Notes under the pieces: generated by a model
Told to the model about the DNA's origin: nothing
What the model saw: only the letters and a program-made list of their open reading frames with translations
Database searches by the model: none
Virus record (IMG/VR): IMGVR_UViG_3300048123_000070
Coordinates: 1-44,640 of that record
DNA: 44,640 bases
Direction: 5' to 3' (one strand)
From: a virus
In this document: one piece after another, positions 30,364 through 40,159 of the stretch
How positions within the stretch are numbered: position 1 is the first letter of the stretch
How the letters are laid out: each line of letters starts with the position of its first letter
Position numbers and translations under genes: made by a program

Positions 30364-32958
30364 ATGCCTTATTCCAGCCGCCTTGAGTTGGTGATCGACA
30401 GCCGTAGCGGTGAGCGGTCGTTGAAGCGCGTGGAACGGGGTTTGTCCGACGTCGATCGCGCTGGAGATCGAGCTGCTGGGAGCCTCAGCGGAGTAACTGC
30501 AGAGACGTCCCGTCTTCGCGGCGTTGCCCTGGCCGCATCCGGTGCGCTTGCGGGCCTTGTGGGGGCGGCCGGCGCTGGCGAGGTGATTCGGTACGCCGAC
30601 GCCTGGGCCAACACCGCAAACCAGATTCGTCAGGTGACCAGCTCCAGCGACGAGCTTGCCAAAACGCAGCGTGAGCTGCTCCAGATCGCCAACGACTCGC
30701 GCTCGGCTTACGAGTCAACCGTGGATCTGTACACGCGCCTGGAGAAATCAACCCAGGGGCTGGGCATTTCAAGCGAACGCCTGCTTGGTATTACCAACTC
30801 CATCAACAAGTCGTTCGCGCTGTCCGGCGCGACCGCAGATGAGTCTGCCGGCGCTATCACTCAGCTCGCCCAGGGCCTGGCTGCCGGGGCGCTTCGCGGC
30901 GATGAGTTCAACTCGGTAGCCGAGCAAGCGCCCGAGATCATGAGGGCCATCGCTGACTCTCTCGGCATGACCATTGGCGAATTGCGGGACTTCGCCGCTG
31001 AGGGCGGCATCACTGCCCAGGTCATCATCGACGCCATGGAGGGGGCCGCAGCCAGTATCGACCAGGCTTTTGGCCAGTCGATCGCGACGTTTGGCCAGAA
31101 AGTGGCCGTGTCACGAAACAACATTCTCGAATGGGTGGGCGCGAGCGATGAGCTGAACGATGCTGTCGGGCTCGCAGGTGATGCCATCGTTGGCCTGTCG
31201 GGAAACATCGACACGCTGGTGGATGGTGCGCAGTTTCTGGCTGTGCTGATGGCGGGCCGCTTGTCCGGGTCGTTGGCAACTGCTACTGCCGCCAAGCTGG
31301 CGGCCACGCGACAAACTATCGCCTACCAGGCCGCACTCGCCCGCATGGCGGGCGTCAGTGGCACAGCGGCTACTGCTCAGCTCGCTATGGGCGCGGCGGT
31401 ACGGACAGCGTCTGCCGCCATGGCAGTGGTAGGAGGGCCAGTCGGCGTTGCGGTCCTGGCTGCGGGAGCGATCTATGCCTATCGGGATGAGCTTAGTCAG
31501 ATACCCGGGCCGGCGATGCGGGCAACGCAGGCACTTGACGGCTTGACCGACGCGCTGAATGACAACAGCGAGGCAGCGATCAAGAACCGTCTGGCCGAGA
31601 TCGCCACCAAGATGTCAGAACTGGAAACGCAGGCGACATCCGCTCGCCAAGAACTCGAGCGAATCAACGAGGTTTCGACAGACCCCGGGCCATTCCGGCA
31701 GTCAGCAGTAATGGGCGTGGATGCGCCCGCCCGGGCGGAGGCGTACGGCCAGCTGAACGAGGCCGCCGAGCAACTCGATGTACTGACGATTACTGCGGAT
31801 CGTCTCGAGGGCCAGCTTGACCAGCTGGGCACGTCAGAACGCGCCCTGACAGACAACACCCGCGACCTTGCAAGCGTTGCCGCCGGCGCCGCCAGCGACG
31901 TGAGCCAGCTTTCTGATGATGCAGACAATCTGGCCGACTCACTGCAGCGCCTCCACGATCGCCTGTTTCCCGTAGAGGCCCTGCAGCGCCAGTATCGCGA
32001 AGAACAGGCCCTTCTTACGCAGGCCTGGAACCAAGGGATCATCACGGCGGATCGCTATGCTGAGGCAATGCGTCGGCTTGAACAGGCGCAGCTGCAGCAG
32101 CAATCGCCAGGACAGGTTTATGGATCTGGCGGCGGGGTGGCCGGTGGTCTACCTGGCGGCTTTATCTCCCAAGTCGGGCCCCGTGAAGGTGGTGTCGAGC
32201 AGGATCAGACCGGCTGGGAGCGATGGCTGGAGAGTGCGCAGACTGCCTTCACCGACTTTGACGCCATGGCAGCGAGCACCGCAGAAAATTTCCAACGAGG
32301 ATTCGGCCAGGCCTTCGAATCAATGATCTTCGACAGCCAAAGCTTTGGCGACTCCATGTACAGCCTTTTTGACGGCATAGCGCGAACCCTAGTGCAGTCG
32401 CTGGGCGAGATGGCTGCGCAATGGGTGGCCTACCAGGCTGTTCAGTTGGCCCTCGGGCAAACGACGCAGGCCACCACGGCAGCCACTGCGGCGGCGACCG
32501 GCGCAAGCATCGCAGCAGCCTACGCGCCTGCAGCAACCATGGCCTCTCTTGCCTCTTTCGGCGCCAATGCTGCGCCGGCCATGGCGGGCATTGCCTCAAC
32601 CAGTGCGCTGAGCCAATCACTCGCATCAGCTACAAATTTTGCCGGCCTGTTCGACAACGGCGGCAACATACCCACCGGCAAATGGGGCATCGCTGGTGAA
32701 TACGGGCCCGAGATTATCGAAGGCCCTGCCAGGGTGACGTCCCGCAAGCAGACGGCGGAGATGCTTGGGCAGCAAAGCCAAGGCAATCACACCACCGTCA
32801 ACGTCATCGAGGACGCCAGCCGTGCCGGCCAGGTCAACGAACGGCAAGACACTGACGGCAAGACCATCATCGACGTGGTCGTGGCCAACATCACTGGCGA
32901 CGGCCAGATACACAAGGCCATGTCCGGCAAATACGCACTGAGCACCAAGGGGCGCTAA
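30364..32958 (+). CDS. Tape measure protein
   Basis: 864 residues, the second longest gene, from MPYSSRLELVIDSRSGERSL (GGAG upstream). The Tape_meas_lam-type N-terminal domain (about 60-270) has DAWANTANQIRQVTSSSDEL, ELLQIANDSRSAYESTVDLY, AGALRGDEFNSVAEQAPEIM and MTIGELRDFAAEGGITAQVI. Hydrophobic Ala/Gly helices lie around 275-385, coiled-coil regions at 400-600, and an Ala-rich stretch follows near 700. It sets tail length and is ejected with the DNA. Confidence 0.93.
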   Translation: MPYSSRLELVIDSRSGERSLKRVERGLSDVDRAGDRAAGSLSGVTAETSRLRGVALAASGALAGLVGAAGAGEVIRYADAWANTANQIRQVTSSSDELAKTQRELLQIANDSRSAYESTVDLYTRLEKSTQGLGISSERLLGITNSINKSFALSGATADESAGAITQLAQGLAAGALRGDEFNSVAEQAPEIMRAIADSLGMTIGELRDFAAEGGITAQVIIDAMEGAAASIDQAFGQSIATFGQKVAVSRNNILEWVGASDELNDAVGLAGDAIVGLSGNIDTLVDGAQFLAVLMAGRLSGSLATATAAKLAATRQTIAYQAALARMAGVSGTAATAQLAMGAAVRTASAAMAVVGGPVGVAVLAAGAIYAYRDELSQIPGPAMRATQALDGLTDALNDNSEAAIKNRLAEIATKMSELETQATSARQELERINEVSTDPGPFRQSAVMGVDAPARAEAYGQLNEAAEQLDVLTITADRLEGQLDQLGTSERALTDNTRDLASVAAGAASDVSQLSDDADNLADSLQRLHDRLFPVEALQRQYREEQALLTQAWNQGIITADRYAEAMRRLEQAQLQQQSPGQVYGSGGGVAGGLPGGFISQVGPREGGVEQDQTGWERWLESAQTAFTDFDAMAASTAENFQRGFGQAFESMIFDSQSFGDSMYSLFDGIARTLVQSLGEMAAQWVAYQAVQLALGQTTQATTAATAAATGASIAAAYAPAATMASLASFGANAAPAMAGIASTSALSQSLASATNFAGLFDNGGNIPTGKWGIAGEYGPEIIEGPARVTSRKQTAEMLGQQSQGNHTTVNVIEDASRAGQVNERQDTDGKTIIDVVVANITGDGQIHKAMSGKYALSTKGR

Positions 32959-33419
32959 TGGCTATCGAATACCCCAAGGGCCTCCCCCTGCCGCTGCGTG
33001 AGGGATACGGCCTCAATCACGTCGATCCTGTGCAGCGCACCGACATGGCCAGCGGGCGATCCCGCATGCGGCAGCGGTTCACGTCCGTGCCGTCGCGGGT
33101 CAGCGTCTCGTGGCTGCTCACGACGCCCGAGGCGCAGCTGTTCGAGGGGTGGCACGCCCACACACTCAAGAGCGGCGCCGAGTGGTTCGACTGGCCGACG
33201 CTGACGCCGATGGGCCTCAAGAAGTACGAGGCCCGCTTCATGCAAATGTACGACGGCCCTCAGCTCGTGGGCCTCGACTCATGGCGCATCACCGCTCAGG
33301 TAGAGCTGTTCGAGCGGCCGCTCATGCCAGCCGACTGGATCGAGATCGCGCCCGACTTCATTCTCGGCAACAGCATCTTCGACAAGGCCATGAATCGCGA
33401 ATGGCCGAAGCCTAATTGA
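32958..33419 (+). CDS. Minor tail protein (153 aa)
   Basis: MAIEYPKGLPLPLREGYGLN overlaps the tape-measure stop (TAATG). RFTSVPSRVSVSWLLTTPEA and GAEWFDWPTLTPMGLKKYEA are typical of the small tail protein located after the tape measure in this tail type. It probably forms part of the distal tail complex. Confidence 0.75.
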   Translation: MAIEYPKGLPLPLREGYGLNHVDPVQRTDMASGRSRMRQRFTSVPSRVSVSWLLTTPEAQLFEGWHAHTLKSGAEWFDWPTLTPMGLKKYEARFMQMYDGPQLVGLDSWRITAQVELFERPLMPADWIEIAPDFILGNSIFDKAMNREWPKPN

Positions 33420-33464
33420 TTCAATTTTGATACGCTTTTGGCATCCCTAATCAAGAGGTGCCTT

Positions 33465-35648
33465 ATGCGTCGTCGCTCATTCCTAAAAGGCGGGCTGGTC
33501 CTGTCCGCCGCCTACCCCTACACGGTGAGCTCAAGCATGACTACGTATAACACTGGAAACCCGATTGGTTCAGAGTCTCCCAGGGACCTGTATGATAACG
33601 CACAGAATCTCGACATCCTGCTGAATCACCCGACCAAGACCGAGCACCCCGACCGCCTGGGCGTTCCGCGCAAAACATGGCACGGCATGGAGGCTGGCTA
33701 TGAGCGCATTTCCCAAGAGGGCCTTGACCGCATCTCACAGGCCGTCGCATCGGCCGGCTATCAGTATATTGATGCTCCTTATGGGGGCAGCATCACTGTA
33801 GATTCCTACAATCAGGTTATCCGGGCCCAAACCCCCGGTGGCGAGTATGAGCTTTGGAAGCTTTCTGCTGACACCCCAGTGCCTTACGTTACTACCGGCG
33901 CAGGGATGCCAGAAGGTGGTGCATTCGTCAGCGTGGGCGATGCTGCGTTGCGGTCCGAGCTGGCTAATCAGAGTGACGCTGAGCCAGGATCCTCGCTGGT
34001 TGGCCATAGGGGAGAAAGTGTAAGCGATGCTATAAACAAGCGAACGGTTTACGTAGAGAACATCTCTGAACTCAACAGCATTCCTCCCGAAAGCATGGTT
34101 GAAGGCCAGGAGGTGTATGTCAAAAGCGTTTCTCGACATTACACGTGGAATGGAAACGACTTTGGTCTTAGTTATGACTTGTTTATTATTTATGGCCAAT
34201 CCAATGCGGTAGGTCAGGCAACCGCATCTTCGGACAGCTCAAGGCCCGCCGACTATCCAGACAACATTGATGATTCAATGGTGCTTTACTGGGACAAGAG
34301 AATCCAGGAAATTGTCCCAGTAACATATAACATGATTCACGCTATGCATGGAATAGCTCGTGGTCATGCATGGGCGGCCTTCGCAAATCGATATGTTTCA
34401 GAAACTGGAAGAGGATGCCTCTTTCTTCCCGCGGCTCAGGGCGGTCTTGAAATAAGCGAACTAGCCAAAGGGGGTACTTTTTACACAGCCCTGGATAGCG
34501 AGCTTTCTGCATTTGATTTGTCGCTTTCCGCACAAGGCTACGTGGTAAATTCTAGAAATCTCTTGTTTCATCAGGGTGAAACCGACCAGCTAAACCAAAC
34601 GCCTCGCGATGTTTATCAGGATGCGTTTAGCACGCTGCTTGATAACATTAGAACAGACTTCTCGGTAGGCAAGTCGTTCATTGCTTTGGTTGGAAATCCG
34701 CAAAATCGAACAGAAAGAACTTGGAGCGCGATTCAGGTCGCCCAGGAGTACGTGTGCACATCTCTTCCTCACTATGTTTTGGCGTACACGAAATTCGGAT
34801 CATTTACTCTTGAAAACGGATTGCTTCGCGACGGTGTTCACGCAACCCAGAACGGCTACAATTTCATGGGTGAAGGAATGGCCGATGCGGCGGTCGACGC
34901 TATTAGCTACGATCTGGGCACTAGCAAGAATGCTCAGCAGCGCTATGGTGTAGTAAACGCGCCTGAGGACCAAATTTGGAGGCAGGTGAGTGCGACCTTT
35001 GTTTTTGACGGCACAACCGGGGAGTGGGTTCTTCAAGACAAGGATAATAGCGCCTTTAGAATTGCCTCTGTTGGGGGCGTCCAGGCACTACCTGTAGCAT
35101 CCCCGGACAGGCTTCGGATATTCCTAACGCCACGAGCAACTGCTGTTTTGGGTATCACGGCAACCCCAAATGTTAGGATGGTTGACGATGGCGTGCAGAC
35201 GCTTTCCGCGGATCTCGTGACCAATGCTCAGGCCGATATATTTCAAGGCTCTGGTTACGCTATCGATGTAAGAATCTATCAGAACATCAGTTTTGTAGTT
35301 AATACCGACGGTTATCTAAGGTCATATCCCGACGTATCGAACACACTCCCCCCCTGGTTGACCGGTATAAGTGCCGACCTACAGCCGGACAACTCAGTAG
35401 TAATAAGTCATCCGGCGTGTCGTCAAATCCCTGTAGTAACTCAGCTAGCGGCACCAGACTTTTCAAATGCCGCATACGTAAGCTTTGGTGACAGCCAGAG
35501 AAGCGACACAACGCTAAGTTACAAGGTCTCGGGCGGGCAAAATACAGCGTGCGCTGTTTGCTTGCCGCACACGAAGCTGAATCCGGAGAATGCTGTTGAT
35601 CTCTGGTCGTTCACGGTGACTGGCATTATTGCCGAAGCCCGGTACTAG
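33465..35648 (+). CDS. Tailspike/tail fibre with SGNH (sialate O-acetylesterase-like) domain
   Basis: 727 residues if started at ATG 33465 (AGAGG at good spacing), 703 if at 33537. The first 24 residues, MRRRSFLKGGLVLSAAYPYT..., look like a twin-arginine leader. MTTYNTGNPIGSESPRDLYD is the usual head of phage tailspikes. A hydrolase domain follows: YGQSNAVGQ (Ser246), FHQGETDQL and LRDGVHATQNGY (Asp456, His459), the SGNH pattern. The C-terminal third is beta-rich. It probably binds and deacetylates a surface glycan. Lower GC than its neighbours suggests exchange. Confidence 0.85.
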   Translation: MRRRSFLKGGLVLSAAYPYTVSSSMTTYNTGNPIGSESPRDLYDNAQNLDILLNHPTKTEHPDRLGVPRKTWHGMEAGYERISQEGLDRISQAVASAGYQYIDAPYGGSITVDSYNQVIRAQTPGGEYELWKLSADTPVPYVTTGAGMPEGGAFVSVGDAALRSELANQSDAEPGSSLVGHRGESVSDAINKRTVYVENISELNSIPPESMVEGQEVYVKSVSRHYTWNGNDFGLSYDLFIIYGQSNAVGQATASSDSSRPADYPDNIDDSMVLYWDKRIQEIVPVTYNMIHAMHGIARGHAWAAFANRYVSETGRGCLFLPAAQGGLEISELAKGGTFYTALDSELSAFDLSLSAQGYVVNSRNLLFHQGETDQLNQTPRDVYQDAFSTLLDNIRTDFSVGKSFIALVGNPQNRTERTWSAIQVAQEYVCTSLPHYVLAYTKFGSFTLENGLLRDGVHATQNGYNFMGEGMADAAVDAISYDLGTSKNAQQRYGVVNAPEDQIWRQVSATFVFDGTTGEWVLQDKDNSAFRIASVGGVQALPVASPDRLRIFLTPRATAVLGITATPNVRMVDDGVQTLSADLVTNAQADIFQGSGYAIDVRIYQNISFVVNTDGYLRSYPDVSNTLPPWLTGISADLQPDNSVVISHPACRQIPVVTQLAAPDFSNAAYVSFGDSQRSDTTLSYKVSGGQNTACAVCLPHTKLNPENAVDLWSFTVTGIIAEARY

Positions 35649-35656
35649 GAGAGGTC

Positions 35657-36148
35657 GTGGTTAAAATAGAAGCTCAGTATGCGTCCGCGCCTCATGGCCA
35701 AGTCTCCATCTCCACCCTCGAGATCACGCACCCCTCGTTCCCGGCAATTCGGACGTGCTCAGGATTCGCAGATCAGACCGTAACGCTTGAGACAGGCGAG
35801 GTGGTCACTTTCAAGGCCTCGGCCCTGGACGTGTCTCTGCCTGCCCGTGACGCCACGGGTCAGCAGAACCTGCAGTTCGCCATCGAGAACGTCACCGGCC
35901 AGGCGCAGAACGCCATCCTGGCCGTGATCGACAGTGACGACCCGGAACCGGTGACGGTGATCTACCGTATGTATCTGTCGAGCGATCTGACGGAGCCAGC
36001 TGAGCCGCCGCTACGGATGGTGCTGGTGGCTCCGGAGTTCAAGGGGGCGACTATGCAGGTGGTCTGCTCCTACCTCGACATCATCAACATGGCCTGGCCG
36101 CGAGACCGATATACGACCGATTTCGCTCCCGGTTTGAAATACCTCTGA
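35657..36148 (+). CDS. DUF1833 tail protein
   Basis: 163 residues from GTG 35657 with AGGAGAGG upstream. EITHPSFPAIRTCSGFADQT, FKASALDVSLPARDATGQQN LQFAIENV and VIYRMYLSSDL are DUF1833 landmarks. The family lies between the tape measure and NlpC/P60 genes in many siphophages; here the tailspike is inserted just ahead of it. Confidence 0.86.
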   Translation: MVKIEAQYASAPHGQVSISTLEITHPSFPAIRTCSGFADQTVTLETGEVVTFKASALDVSLPARDATGQQNLQFAIENVTGQAQNAILAVIDSDDPEPVTVIYRMYLSSDLTEPAEPPLRMVLVAPEFKGATMQVVCSYLDIINMAWPRDRYTTDFAPGLKYL

Positions 36149-36149
36149 C

Positions 36150-36177
36150 GCCCCGCCACTGAGCGGGGCTTTTCTTT
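36150..36177 (+). terminator. Intrinsic terminator after DUF1833
   Basis: GCCCCGC-CACTGA-GCGGGGC followed by TTTTCTTT. Confidence 0.85.
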
Positions 36178-36185
36178 GGTGCCCC

Positions 36186-36581
36186 ATGATCCAGCCCTAC
36201 CTGATGAGCGCCTACCGCGATGGTGGGCGAGGCGAAGCCGTGTCTGGACGCCTGGCATATGACTGCTACGGACTCGTCCGCGCCGTGCGTAACGAGCTGT
36301 TCGGCCTCCCCCTGCTGCCGAGCTACGGCGCCATCTCGCCCGACGACAAGCGCGGCCTGACGGACGCTTACCAGGCCGAGGTCGATGCCTTTGCCGAGGG
36401 CCCGCCGGTGCCTGGCGCGATCGCCACCGTCTGGAAATTCAGGCTTTGCGTACACGTTGGCGTGTGCGTCGAGGTCAACGGGCGCCTTGGGGTGCTGGAG
36501 ACTGGCCGCAAGATCGGCTGCCGCTGGCTGAGCATCGCCGACTTCGAAAGCAAGTACATGACCGTGAGGTACTATTCGTGA
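36186..36581 (+). CDS. NlpC/P60-type tail assembly peptidase (lambda K-like)
   Basis: 131 residues with the cysteine-peptidase pair: Cys27 in YDCYGLVRAV and His90 in VHVGVCVEVNG. The family cuts peptidoglycan cross-links or helps assemble the tail tip. The stop overlaps the tail tip start (GTGA). Confidence 0.88.
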   Translation: MIQPYLMSAYRDGGRGEAVSGRLAYDCYGLVRAVRNELFGLPLLPSYGAISPDDKRGLTDAYQAEVDAFAEGPPVPGAIATVWKFRLCVHVGVCVEVNGRLGVLETGRKIGCRWLSIADFESKYMTVRYYS

Positions 36582-39241
36582 TTCGCTTCTATCCCAGCGT
36601 CCTGCCCGGCGAGCCATTGATCATTGACGAGCCGCGTGGCCAGTCGGTGCGCGAATGGGTCGACGCCCGGGTGCCAGAAGTAGCCCGCGAGCGGGCCACC
36701 GTCAAGGTCGATGGACAGTTGCTCGACAAGGTTGAGTGGGCTACAACCAATCTGCACCCCTGGCACGACGTCGAGATTCGCCCGCAGCCGGGTGGCGGGG
36801 CAACGTTGATAGCGGCCGTCGTGGCCGCTGTCGTGGCGGTAGCGGCCACGTTCCTGCTCAAGCCATCGATCCCCAGCCAGTCGAACAAGACTGGCGGCAA
36901 GGGCAGTTCGCTGCTCGAGGCGTCCGCCACGGGCAACAAGGTCAAGACGGGCGACGTGATCCCCGAGCTGGCCGGCCGGCACCGGCGCTTCCCCGACTAC
37001 CTCACCGCTCCGCGCCGCCGCTTTGTGGAGCCCAAGGTGCAGGCCCTGGATCTGCTACTGTGCGTCGGCAAGGGTGAGTACGAGATCGACCCCGAGGAGA
37101 TCCGTATCGGCAACACCAGGATCGGGGCTCTCTCCTCGGCTGTCGCCTACCAGATTTTCGGCCCGAGCGAGACAGTCACCGGCCACTCTGCGCATCAGAA
37201 CTGGTACAACACGCCCGAGGTCGGGCCCAGCGTTGGCGCCAACGGCATCCGGCTGCCATCCAACCGGGATGCCGACAAGTCTTGGCCCGGCCAGCTGACG
37301 TTCAGCGGGGACGAGATCACCTCATCAGGCGAGCTGCCCAATGGCTGGCTGGCCGGCGCCGTCATCGACATCGCTATCCCCCAGTCGGTCACGATCAGCG
37401 ACCCCGGGGCTGGTGCCGACATCATCGAGGGTGATTTCGATTATCTGATGCTGAGCCCAGGTAGTGCGCTCGAGATTGACGGGCTGGACGATGCCTCCTA
37501 TCGCGTCCTCGACTACACGCCAGGCACCCCTGGTCAGCTGACTCTCGAAGTGTTCGTCATCAACCAGGGGTGGCTGCCAGCTTCTGGGCTCCCCGAAGGG
37601 AGTCGATCCATCACCATCACTCGCAATGGCTACGACTATGAGGTCGTGGAGACGGTGACCGACGGGCTCAAGATGACCGCTCGCGGCACCACCGGCTGGC
37701 CGGGGTTCCCGACGATCACCACCAGCAATGCCTCAGTCACTATCTCGTCCGATGAGCTGGTCGGCTACTGGACTCTGCCGTTTACCGCTTGCCCCGAGGG
37801 CGAGGTGACCAACACCCTGGAGTGGGACATTTTCGCCCCCCAGGGGCTGTGCGAGATCGGCGAGTCGAGCGGGAACATCTACCGGCTGTACCGCGACATC
37901 GAGATCCGCTATCGGCCTGTCGGCGGCACCACCTGGACCACGCTAGGCCAGTCAGTCACAGGCCGAACCCGGGACCAGATCGGGTGGACGTTCCGGCTCA
38001 CCCTGCCCTACGCTATGCGCCCCGAGGTGCAAGTGCGTCGCGTCAAGGCCGAATCGAACGACATCCAGGTTGTCGACCGCCTGGAGTGGTACGGGCTGCG
38101 CGCCAGGTTCGATAATGCACCGAGCCGGTATGAGGGCGTGACGGTGATCGCCCTCACGGTGACTGGCTCCGACGCTATTGCCAGCCAGACCGAGAACCAA
38201 GTATCCGTGGTCGCCACCCGCAAACTCCCGGTACGTGAGAATGGCGCATGGACAGCGCCGCAGCCGACCCGCGACATTGCCCCCTGGTTCGCCCATGTCG
38301 CCCGGAGCGTGGGCTACACCGACGCCGAGATCGACCTGGATGAACTGGACCGTCTTGATGCCATCTGGAAAGCCCGCGGCGACCAGTTCAACTTCATCGA
38401 GGCTGACGACTCTACCGCAAAGGAATCGCTGAACCGTTGCCTGATCGCCGGCATGGCCGAGCTGACCATTGCCGCTGGCAAGCTGAGCCCGGCGCGGGAC
38501 GAGCCCCAGGCAGTCGTGGAGCACTCCTACAGCGCGCAGAACGTAGTGAGCGATATCTCGTTCGGCATCACCATGCCTCGCCCTGACGATCATGATGGCG
38601 TCGACGTGGAGTTCATCAACGAGACGACGTGGGAAGAAGACGAGGTGCAGTGCCGCCTGCCGGGCGACCAGGGCTTTAAGACCGAGAAGCTGCGCCTTGA
38701 TGGCGTGACCAGCCGCACCCAGGCGTACCAGATCGGCATGCGCCGCCGGCGGGAGCTCAAGTACCGGCGCAAGGAGTTTTCGTTCTCCACCGAACTGGAC
38801 GCGCTCAACTCGAGGTACATGCGCCGCAATGCGCTGATCACCGACGTGCCCGGTCAGGGGCAGTCAATGCTGCTGGAGGGGTTCGAGGACATGGGCGGGG
38901 GCGACTACCGGCTGTTCGTAACCGAACCTCTGGACTGGTCTGCCGGCGGCGCGCATGTCGTGGCTTGGCGTCGTGCTGACGGCACTATGGCCGGCCCGTT
39001 CCCGGCTGACCAGGGCAGTGCCGAGGACGAGGTGATCATGCAGGGCGTCACGGCTGAGGAAGACGAGCCGGTGATCTACCCCAGCATGGAGCCGCCGCAC
39101 GTCTATTTCGGCCCCGAATCATCATGGAGCCATGACGTGCTGATCACCGAGATCGATCCCAACGGCTTCGAGTCAGTCGACGTCAAGGCTGTCGGGTATG
39201 ACCCGAGGGTCTATCTGGATGACGACAGCGTGCCGGCGTGA
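36578..39241 (+). CDS. Tail tip/host specificity protein (J-like)
   Basis: 887 residues from GTG 36578. The N-terminal part has a membrane-like segment fused from a lambda-I-type region (ATLIAAVVAAVVAVAATFLL, about 75-94), then the J core: GDVIPELAGRHRRFPDYLT, VEPKVQALDLLLCVGKGEYE, YWTLPFTACPEGEVTNTLEW, ARKLPVREN-like VATRKLPVRENGAW. Near 700-760 come RTQAYQIGMRRRRELKYRRK and EFSFSTELDALN. It forms the central tail tip and contacts the receptor. Last gene of the late operon. Confidence 0.9.
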   Translation: MIRFYPSVLPGEPLIIDEPRGQSVREWVDARVPEVARERATVKVDGQLLDKVEWATTNLHPWHDVEIRPQPGGGATLIAAVVAAVVAVAATFLLKPSIPSQSNKTGGKGSSLLEASATGNKVKTGDVIPELAGRHRRFPDYLTAPRRRFVEPKVQALDLLLCVGKGEYEIDPEEIRIGNTRIGALSSAVAYQIFGPSETVTGHSAHQNWYNTPEVGPSVGANGIRLPSNRDADKSWPGQLTFSGDEITSSGELPNGWLAGAVIDIAIPQSVTISDPGAGADIIEGDFDYLMLSPGSALEIDGLDDASYRVLDYTPGTPGQLTLEVFVINQGWLPASGLPEGSRSITITRNGYDYEVVETVTDGLKMTARGTTGWPGFPTITTSNASVTISSDELVGYWTLPFTACPEGEVTNTLEWDIFAPQGLCEIGESSGNIYRLYRDIEIRYRPVGGTTWTTLGQSVTGRTRDQIGWTFRLTLPYAMRPEVQVRRVKAESNDIQVVDRLEWYGLRARFDNAPSRYEGVTVIALTVTGSDAIASQTENQVSVVATRKLPVRENGAWTAPQPTRDIAPWFAHVARSVGYTDAEIDLDELDRLDAIWKARGDQFNFIEADDSTAKESLNRCLIAGMAELTIAAGKLSPARDEPQAVVEHSYSAQNVVSDISFGITMPRPDDHDGVDVEFINETTWEEDEVQCRLPGDQGFKTEKLRLDGVTSRTQAYQIGMRRRRELKYRRKEFSFSTELDALNSRYMRRNALITDVPGQGQSMLLEGFEDMGGGDYRLFVTEPLDWSAGGAHVVAWRRADGTMAGPFPADQGSAEDEVIMQGVTAEEDEPVIYPSMEPPHVYFGPESSWSHDVLITEIDPNGFESVDVKAVGYDPRVYLDDDSVPA

Positions 39242-39261
39242 GATGGGCGCCAGGGAAGGCG

Positions 39262-39771
39262 CTACAACTCACCAGCAATTACCATCTTCTTGATCTTCTC
39301 GATGTCCTTTGCTTTTCTCTGCATGAATTCCTTGCTGGCATCACTTGGCCCTGAATTATGGTCTCGATACTGCTGGTAAACGATGATATAGACCCTTTCG
39401 TCCTCTGTTTGGTCGCAATACCAGTCATTGACTAGTTTGTTTACGCTAGAGTCCAAATAAAGGAGTGAATCCTTAGCCTTTTCAAATCTCGATACCACCT
39501 CTCGACGCACTTCATATCCATTCGAAGCAGATTTTTTGGGACGACCGGAAAAGAAACCAACACAACCATGGATGGTATCAAGTGCATCAAGCACGGGCCG
39601 CTTCACGGTCCGGACCTCCTCAAGTCTTTTTATTTCACCTTGTAGCTTAAGTGACAACCTGGCTGTTTTGGCTGAGCTTATCCCGGCCCAGGCAGCGAAT
39701 CCAGTTGAAAAAGCTGCCAAGATGGCAGGAAAAAGCTCGATCCAGAAAGCCAAAGATTTCAACTCGCCCAT
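39262..39771 (-). CDS. Membrane-anchored moron protein (169 aa)
   Basis: Not recognised. MGELKSLAFWIELFPAILAA is the start of one N-terminal membrane helix (about 8-30). The rest is a highly charged, mostly helical cytoplasmic domain with likely coiled coil around 35-55 (SLKLQGEIKRLEEVRTVKRP) and at the C-terminus (EFMQRKAKDIEKIKKM). It runs opposite to the late operon in a lower-GC island next to attP. The layout suits a prophage-expressed exclusion or defence protein; this is inference. Confidence 0.72.
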   Translation of the reverse strand: MGELKSLAFWIELFPAILAAFSTGFAAWAGISSAKTARLSLKLQGEIKRLEEVRTVKRPVLDALDTIHGCVGFFSGRPKKSASNGYEVRREVVSRFEKAKDSLLYLDSSVNKLVNDWYCDQTEDERVYIIVYQQYRDHNSGPSDASKEFMQRKAKDIEKIKKMVIAGEL

Positions 39772-39797
39772 GCGCTCACGCTCCTAAAGCTTCCTTC

Positions 39798-40070
39798 TCA
39801 CTTGCCCCCCTTCTCCTGCTGATCCTTCGCCAGCCGCCACACGTCATCGCTGATGCCGTGCTTGCGTGATAGCAGGTACTGCGGTGTGCCTGGTTCCCAC
39901 CGGTCACCCGCGGGCTCGTCGCCCAGCCGGCAGCGCCCGCTGATCAGCCAACCCTGCCAGACAACGTGATACTCGACCAGCCTGTCGATCGGCGGCGATG
40001 ACCGGCTCAGGCCGAGCCAGCCCTTGCGCTCGAGGCGTTTGCGCCACTGGGTAATCTCGTGCTCGCTCAT
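39798..40070 (-). CDS. Hypothetical protein (90 aa)
   Basis: MSEHEITQWRKRLERKGWLG starts at 40070; an upstream TTG could extend it by 17 residues. The sequence contains RLVEYHVVWQGWLISGRCRL and a C-terminal KHGISDDVWRLAKDQQEKGG. It is GC-rich, unlike the island genes around it. Unknown function. Confidence 0.6.
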   Translation of the reverse strand: MSEHEITQWRKRLERKGWLGLSRSSPPIDRLVEYHVVWQGWLISGRCRLGDEPAGDRWEPGTPQYLLSRKHGISDDVWRLAKDQQEKGGK

Positions 40071-40159
40071 TGGCACCACTAGATCATGCTGGGCGCTGGC
40101 CGGAATGGCCGTGCAAGACAATCAGTACGGGCACGAGTCAGCCCTACGAAGGGTGGCGC

